NCBI RefSeq assembly: GCF_028622115.1
Contig: NZ_CP097263.1
Coordinates: 9,683,501 to 9,747,500 of the forward strand
DNA from: Kutzneria chonburiensis
GTDB lineage: Bacteria > Actinomycetota > Actinomycetes > Mycobacteriales > Pseudonocardiaceae
Direction: 5' to 3'
Length of the DNA stretch: 64,000 bases
Part shown: positions 60,268 through 64,000 of the stretch, piece after piece
Position numbering within the stretch: the first letter of the stretch is position 1
How the letters are laid out: the number at the start of each line of letters is the position of its first letter
The notes under the pieces: model-generated
What the model was told of the DNA's origin: nothing
The model's database searches: none
Seen by the model: only the letters and a program-made list of their open reading frames with translations
Program-made: the position numbers and the translations under genes

Positions 60268-61365
60268 ATGCGCGTACTCGTCGCACCAGACTGCTTCGGC
60301 GGCACGCTCACCGCTCTCGAGGCGGCCGAGGCCGTCGCGACCGGCTGGCGCCGCACCGCGCCGGCCGACGAACTGCTGCTGCGTCCGCTGGCCGACGGCG
60401 GCCCGGGCTTTGTCGAGGTGCTGCACGGCGCCCTCGGCGGCGATATCCACGAAGTCCGCGTGACGGGACCGCTCGGTCAGACCGTGACGGCGCGATGGCT
60501 CGCGCACGACGGCACCGCGTACATCGAGTCGGCGCAGGCGTGCGGTCTGCACCTGACCGATCGCCGCGATCCCGAGCGCTCCACCACGTACGGCGTCGGC
60601 GAGCTCATCGCCGACGCCCGCAGGGCCGGGATGGCCAAAGCCGTCGTCGGGCTCGGGGGCTCCGGCACGACCGACGGCGGCGCGGGCATGATCCGGGCCC
60701 TCGGCGGGCACGTGACCGATGACACAGGGGCGCCGATCGGGCCCGGCGGGACGGATCTCACACGGGCCGACAAGGTCGTGCTGCCGGACGTCGGCATCGC
60801 CCTCGTCGCGGCGTCCGACGTCGAGAATCCGCTGCTCGGCCGGCACGGCGCGGCCCGCACGTTCGGCCCGCAGAAGGGGGCCGACGCCGACGCCGTCGAG
60901 CGGCTGGAGGCGGGCCTGACACGGTGGGCCGAGGTGCTCGGACCGGACGTCCGGGACCGGCCGGGAGCCGGTGCGGCCGGCGGTCTCGGGGCCGGTCTGT
61001 TGGCCGTCGGCGCCGCGTTCGAGTCGGGATCGGCCCTGGTCAGGACATTGACGCGGCTGGACGAGGCGTTGGACCAGGCCGACCTGGCGATCACCGGCGA
61101 AGGCAGCTTCGACTGGCAGTCGCTGCGCGGCAAGCTGATCACCGCGGTGGCCGCCGGCGCGGCCGAGCGAGGCATTGCGTGCCTGGTGCTGGCCGGGCAG
61201 GTCAGCGTCGGTCGACGGGAGGCCGGCGCAGTCGGCGTCGAGCAGTCGTACGCGGTGGCCGAGCACGCCGGCTCGGTGGCCGCCGCGATGGCCGACCCGG
61301 CCGGCACGCTGGCCGCGCTCGCGGCGGACGTCGCCGGCCAGTGGTCTCGGGCAAATGGGCGCTGA
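60268..61365 (+). CDS. Glycerate kinase
   Basis: A 365-residue GK-family enzyme that phosphorylates glycerate. 'RVLVAPDCFGGTLTALEAAEAVATGWRR' (with Cys/Gly where DSFKGT is usual), 'PLADGGPGFVEVL', 'VGLGGSGTTDGGAGMIRALG' and 'AAGGLGAGLLAVGAAFESG' are family blocks. Equivalent in position to Rv2205c. The start ATG 60268 matches the predicted transcription start. Confidence 0.92.
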   Translation: MRVLVAPDCFGGTLTALEAAEAVATGWRRTAPADELLLRPLADGGPGFVEVLHGALGGDIHEVRVTGPLGQTVTARWLAHDGTAYIESAQACGLHLTDRRDPERSTTYGVGELIADARRAGMAKAVVGLGGSGTTDGGAGMIRALGGHVTDDTGAPIGPGGTDLTRADKVVLPDVGIALVAASDVENPLLGRHGAARTFGPQKGADADAVERLEAGLTRWAEVLGPDVRDRPGAGAAGGLGAGLLAVGAAFESGSALVRTLTRLDEALDQADLAITGEGSFDWQSLRGKLITAVAAGAAERGIACLVLAGQVSVGRREAGAVGVEQSYAVAEHAGSVAAAMADPAGTLAALAADVAGQWSRANGR

Positions 61366-61456
61366 CCTGTCCTACCATGGTGGGCAGGAATGAACGCCGA
61401 CCCGTCTTGCGTTGGACGTTCCAGGACCGACATACGCAGGACGTCGAGGGAGAGCC

Positions 61457-61834
61457 ATGACCGTCCAGGACACCGCCTCGCAGGGCGCGCAGGCCGAGGA
61501 GCAGACGACACACGGCGTCGAGCTCACCGCCACGGCCGCCAGCAAGGCCAAGGCGCTGCTCGACCAGGAGGGGCGCGATGACATGCACCTGCGCATCGCC
61601 GTCCAGCCCGGTGGCTGTGCGGGTCTGCGCTACCAGCTGTTCTTCGACGAGCGCAGCCTCGACGGCGACCTGCTCCGTGACTTCGGCGGCCTCAAGGTCG
61701 CGGTGGACCGGATGAGCGCGCCGTACCTCCAGGGCGCCACGATCGACTTCGTGGACACCATCGAGAAGCAGGGTTTCACCATCGACAACCCGAACGCGGG
61801 CGGCTCGTGCGCCTGCGGCGACTCGTTCCACTGA
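61457..61834 (+). CDS. erpA: Iron-sulfur cluster insertion protein (HesB/ErpA type)
   Basis: 125 residues of the A-type carrier family. The three cluster-binding Cys are in 'QPGGCAGLRYQL' and the C-terminal GGSCACGDSF. Delivers [Fe-S] clusters, for example to LipA-type or respiratory enzymes. GAGGG precedes ATG 61457. Matches the Rv2204c position. The N-terminal ~20 residues are a poorly conserved extension. Confidence 0.94.
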   Translation: MTVQDTASQGAQAEEQTTHGVELTATAASKAKALLDQEGRDDMHLRIAVQPGGCAGLRYQLFFDERSLDGDLLRDFGGLKVAVDRMSAPYLQGATIDFVDTIEKQGFTIDNPNAGGSCACGDSFH

Positions 61835-61847
61835 GCGAAGCCCGAAC

Positions 61848-61888
61848 AGCGAGAAGGGCCGCCCCGGCATGCGGGGCGGCCCTTCTCG
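61848..61888. terminator. Bidirectional terminator after erpA
   Basis: An 18-bp stem built on AGCGAGAAGGGCCGCCCC and its complement, with a GCATGC loop, between the converging erpA and the 55-aa gene. Confidence 0.8.
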
Positions 61889-61891
61889 CTG

Positions 61892-62059
61892 TCAGTAGTC
61901 GTCCAGGCCGCTGACCTGCGCGGCGCACGCCTCGTCGACCCGCCACGGCGCGGCCTGGCGGGGAGTGGGCAGCGGACGGGTCAGCTGCCGCAGCGCGCCC
62001 GGGATGTCGGCGCAGTCGTCGATCAGCTGGTCCAGCGAAACGGGCTCAGGAGCGGTCAC
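61892..62059 (-). CDS. Small conserved hypothetical protein, 55 aa
   Basis: From GTG 62059 the product starts VTAPEPVSLDQLIDDCADIPGALRQL and ends 'DEACAAQVSGLDDY'. The start lies 6 nt after a -10 TACGGT (62066-62071), which excludes the longer version from 62086. No family function known. It lies divergent from the PfkB kinase gene. Confidence 0.65.
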   Translation of the reverse strand: MTAPEPVSLDQLIDDCADIPGALRQLTRPLPTPRQAAPWRVDEACAAQVSGLDDY

Positions 62060-62065
62060 TTCACG

Positions 62066-62071
62066 ACCGTA
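62066..62071 (-). promoter_or_regulatory. -10 element of the 55-aa gene
   Basis: TACGGT on the minus strand, 6 nt before GTG 62059; decides the start. Confidence 0.45.
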
Positions 62072-62178
62072 GTTCGAGGGACGCATGACCGGTATCCGTT
62101 ACCAATCGGTAGTCTTTCGAACTCGGAGCATGTCCACCCGACCGGGTGGCCCACCAGTGAAGATCGGGGAGAAACACA

Positions 62179-63156
62179 GTGCCCGTCGCTGTCATCGGCA
62201 GTATCGCCGCCGACCATCTGATGCACTTTCCCGGCCGATTCACCGAGCAGTTGGTCGCCGAGCGGCTTGACCGCGTTTCGCTGAGCTTCCTCGTGGACGA
62301 CCTGGTGGTCCGCCGGGGCGGGGTCGGCGCCAACATCGCCTTCGGCATGGGCGTGCTCGGTCAGCAGCCGATCCTGGGCGGCGCCGTCGGCAAGGACTTC
62401 GACGACTACCGCGCGTGGCTGGAGCGCCATGGCGTGGACTGCCGCTCGGTCTACGTGTCCGAGCTCAAGCACACCGCCCGGTTCATGTGCACCACCGACG
62501 ACGACATGAACCAGATCGCCTCGTTCTACACCGGCGCGATGGCCGAGACCGGCATGGTCGAGATCGGCGCGCTGGCCGACCGGGTCGGCGGCGTCGACCT
62601 GGTGCTGCTCAGCCCGACCGACCCGGACGCGATGATCCAGCACGCCGACGAGTGCCGGCAGCGCGGCCTGGCCTTCGCCGTCGACCCGTCGCAGCAGCTG
62701 GCCCGCATGGACGGCGACCAGGTGCGCCGGTTCGTGGCCGGCGCCAAGTACCTGTTCAGCAACGACTACGAGTGGGGCCTCGTCCTGCAGAAGACCGGCT
62801 GGTCCGAGGCGGACGTGCTGGAGCAGGTGGAGATGCGCGTCACCACGCTGGGCGAGAAGGGCGTGGAGATCGTCGGCCGCGAGGTCGGCTCGCTCCAGGT
62901 GCCGGCCGTGCCCGAGCTGGCCAAGGTCGACCCCACCGGCGTCGGCGACGGCTTCCGCGCCGGCTTCCTCTCGGCCGTGTGCAGCGGCCTCGGCCTCGAG
63001 CGCGCCGCCCAGCTCGGCGCCCTGGTCGCCGTGCACGTGCTGGAGGTCAACGGCCCGCAGGAGTGGTCCTTCGACCGCACCACCGCCCTCGGCCGCTTCT
63101 CCGACGCCTTCGGCCCCGAGGCCGCCGCCGAGATCGCCGCCATCCTCCCCGCCTGA
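62179..63156 (+). CDS. PfkB-family carbohydrate/adenosine kinase
   Basis: A 325-residue ribokinase-fold kinase. 'VAVIGSIAADHLMHFPGRF' at the start, 'RRGGVGANIAFGMGVLG' (sugar site), and the PfkB signature 'VDPTGVGDGFRAGFL' with the catalytic Asp. Positional equivalent of M. tuberculosis Rv2202c (adenosine kinase AdoK/CbhK), which phosphorylates adenosine. GTG 62179 has GGGGAG 7 nt upstream. Confidence 0.93.
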   Translation: MPVAVIGSIAADHLMHFPGRFTEQLVAERLDRVSLSFLVDDLVVRRGGVGANIAFGMGVLGQQPILGGAVGKDFDDYRAWLERHGVDCRSVYVSELKHTARFMCTTDDDMNQIASFYTGAMAETGMVEIGALADRVGGVDLVLLSPTDPDAMIQHADECRQRGLAFAVDPSQQLARMDGDQVRRFVAGAKYLFSNDYEWGLVLQKTGWSEADVLEQVEMRVTTLGEKGVEIVGREVGSLQVPAVPELAKVDPTGVGDGFRAGFLSAVCSGLGLERAAQLGALVAVHVLEVNGPQEWSFDRTTALGRFSDAFGPEAAAEIAAILPA

Positions 63157-63175
63157 CCCCGGCCCCGGCCCCAAC

Positions 63176-63228
63176 GTTTGGAAAGGACCATTCCTCTACT
63201 CCGAGTAGAGGAATGGTCCTTTCCAAAC
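63176..63228. repeat. Dispersed palindromic repeat, family B, perfect copy
   Basis: 53-nt perfect palindrome: 26-nt arms (GTTTGGAAAGGACCATTCCT…) and one central base within ACTCCGAGT. It lies between the converging kinase and asnB genes, so it may terminate both. Confidence 0.85.
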
Positions 63229-63244
63229 ATCTAAGCCTTGACAA

Positions 63245-64000
63245 TTAGAGGCGGACGGGGTACTGGGGCTCGGGGATCTGGGGGCGGATGCGGCCCTCGG
63301 TGAAGATGCCGTGCCAGATCATGAACATCAGCAGCGCCCAGATGCGGCGGCTGTGGTCCATGCCGCCGGTCCGGTGCTCCTCGATCATGGCCAGCACCGC
63401 CTGCTTGTCGATCAGGTGGTCGGTCTGCGACTGGCGCACGATGTCCAGCGCCCAGGGGTGCATCTCCTCGCGCAGCCAGTGCCGGATCGGCACCGGGAAG
63501 CCCAGCTTGCGCCGGTTGATCACGTGCGCCGGGATGATGTCGGCGATGGCCCGCCGCAGCGCGTACTTGGTGGTCTCGCGGGTGATCTTCTGCTCCATCG
63601 GCACCTGCGAGGCGATCTTGAACACCTCGTGGTCCAGGAACGGCACCCGCAGCTCCAGCGAGTTGGCCATGGTCATCTTGTCGGCCTTGACCAGGATGTC
63701 GCCGCGCAGCCAGGTGAACAGGTCCACGTGCTGCATCCGGCTCACCGGGTCCCAGTCCACCGACTCGCGGTAGGGCTTGGCCGTGGCGTCGGCGTGCGTC
63801 ACCGACGAGCTGTACGTCCGCAGCACGGACCGCAGCTGGTCGTCACGGAAGATGCGCGCGTTGCCGTAGTAGCGCTGCTCCAGCGTCAGCGCGCCGCGGC
63901 GCAGCAGGTCCTTGCCTCGCACACCCTCGGGGATACGGGTGGAGACCCGGCCCATAGCCTTGCGCAGCGCGCCGGGCACCTTCTCGAACGGCGCCAGCGA
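63245..64000 (-). CDS. asnB: Asparagine synthase (glutamine-hydrolysing), C-terminal part, truncated by window edge
   Basis: 251 residues of the ATP-dependent synthetase domain are visible, the gene continuing past the window end. Diagnostic stretches: 'DLFTWLRGDILVKADKMTMANSLELRVPFLDHEVFKIASQVP', 'LRRAIADIIPAHVINRRKLGFPVPIRHWL'. Positional equivalent of Rv2201 asnB. The N-terminal glutaminase domain is beyond the window. Confidence 0.93.
   Translation of the reverse strand, partial: SLAPFEKVPGALRKAMGRVSTRIPEGVRGKDLLRRGALTLEQRYYGNARIFRDDQLRSVLRTYSSSVTHADATAKPYRESVDWDPVSRMQHVDLFTWLRGDILVKADKMTMANSLELRVPFLDHEVFKIASQVPMEQKITRETTKYALRRAIADIIPAHVINRRKLGFPVPIRHWLREEMHPWALDIVRQSQTDHLIDKQAVLAMIEEHRTGGMDHSRRIWALLMFMIWHGIFTEGRIRPQIPEPQYPVRL

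Noticed and set aside
1-64000. CRISPR array
   Set aside because: No regularly spaced direct repeats of 24-40 bp were seen.
1-64000. Insertion sequence, integrase or prophage genes
   Set aside because: No transposase, integrase or phage structural protein was recognised; the XRE/ImmA pair lies with a P450 and no mobility genes.

Overview
The window is high-GC DNA with GTG/TTG starts, many 4-nt stop/start overlaps and many apparently leaderless transcripts. Together with F420/flavin LLM enzymes, several P450s, Tat-exported glycosidases, DUF3052 and DUF3043 proteins, and gene order resembling Mycobacterium tuberculosis Rv2201-Rv2218, this points to a filamentous actinomycete. A Pseudonocardiales member (Amycolatopsis/Kutzneria-like) is my best guess, judged from general likeness and from dispersed palindromes, not from a search.

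Layout. 1-3.8 kb: the end of a class I lanthipeptide locus, with the C-terminal part of a LanB dehydratase, an unusually placed 48-residue precursor gene (830-976) and a compact LanC, followed convergently by an ABC exporter pair. 3.9-8.1 kb: aceE (pyruvate dehydrogenase E1), a DUF3052 gene, an AhpE-type peroxiredoxin and tRNA-Val(TAC). 8.2-24.6 kb: accessory region with a VioB-type ferritin-like protein, a P450, a secreted SGNH hydrolase, an LLM monooxygenase, a regulator with two LuxR domains, a lipoprotein, a GlxA/DJ-1 divergent pair, a threonine dehydratase-like enzyme, a secreted protein with an internal duplication, GH95 and GH9 glycosidases, a small HTH/Clp-N pair and a DsbA-like thioredoxin. 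24.7-27.5 kb: a redox cassette (small membrane protein, ApbE, ferric-reductase-like membrane protein, NuoF/SLBB protein, ferredoxin) in which two genes carry 1-nt frameshifts. 27.4-38.3 kb: P450, M48 protease, a saccharopine dehydrogenase-like enzyme, a decayed beta-lactamase-fold gene, lipA, and several regulators with LLM, hydrolase and beta-lactamase-like enzymes.

38.3-50.7 kb: central metabolism with lipB, a TIGR01777 epimerase, the E2 (sucB/dlaT) and E3 (lpdA) subunits, leucyl aminopeptidase, an APC permease, a DUF402 protein and ilvE. LipA and LipB make the lipoyl cofactor carried by E2, which works with aceE-encoded E1 and with E3, so the pyruvate dehydrogenase system is spread over 40 kb of this window. 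50.9-54.4 kb: a tightly coupled four-gene cassette, XRE repressor - ImmA protease - seven-helix MAB_1171c-type membrane protein - P450, behind a nested palindromic operator; this is the best candidate here for a poorly described signalling system. 54.3-64.0 kb: LCP cell-wall ligase, cobS (frameshifted)-cobT-cobU, aldo/keto reductase, DUF3043 protein, glycerate kinase, ErpA/HesB-like protein, PfkB kinase and the C-terminal part of an AsnB-type amidotransferase.

Other general features are two families of dispersed perfect or near-perfect palindromes in intergenic gaps, and about twenty genes whose start codon lies 6-7 nt after a recognisable -10 hexamer. Three separate 1-nt losses in homopolymer runs (apbE, ferric-reductase-like, cobS) raise the question of sequencing error. 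No rRNA, CRISPR array, insertion sequence or prophage was seen.
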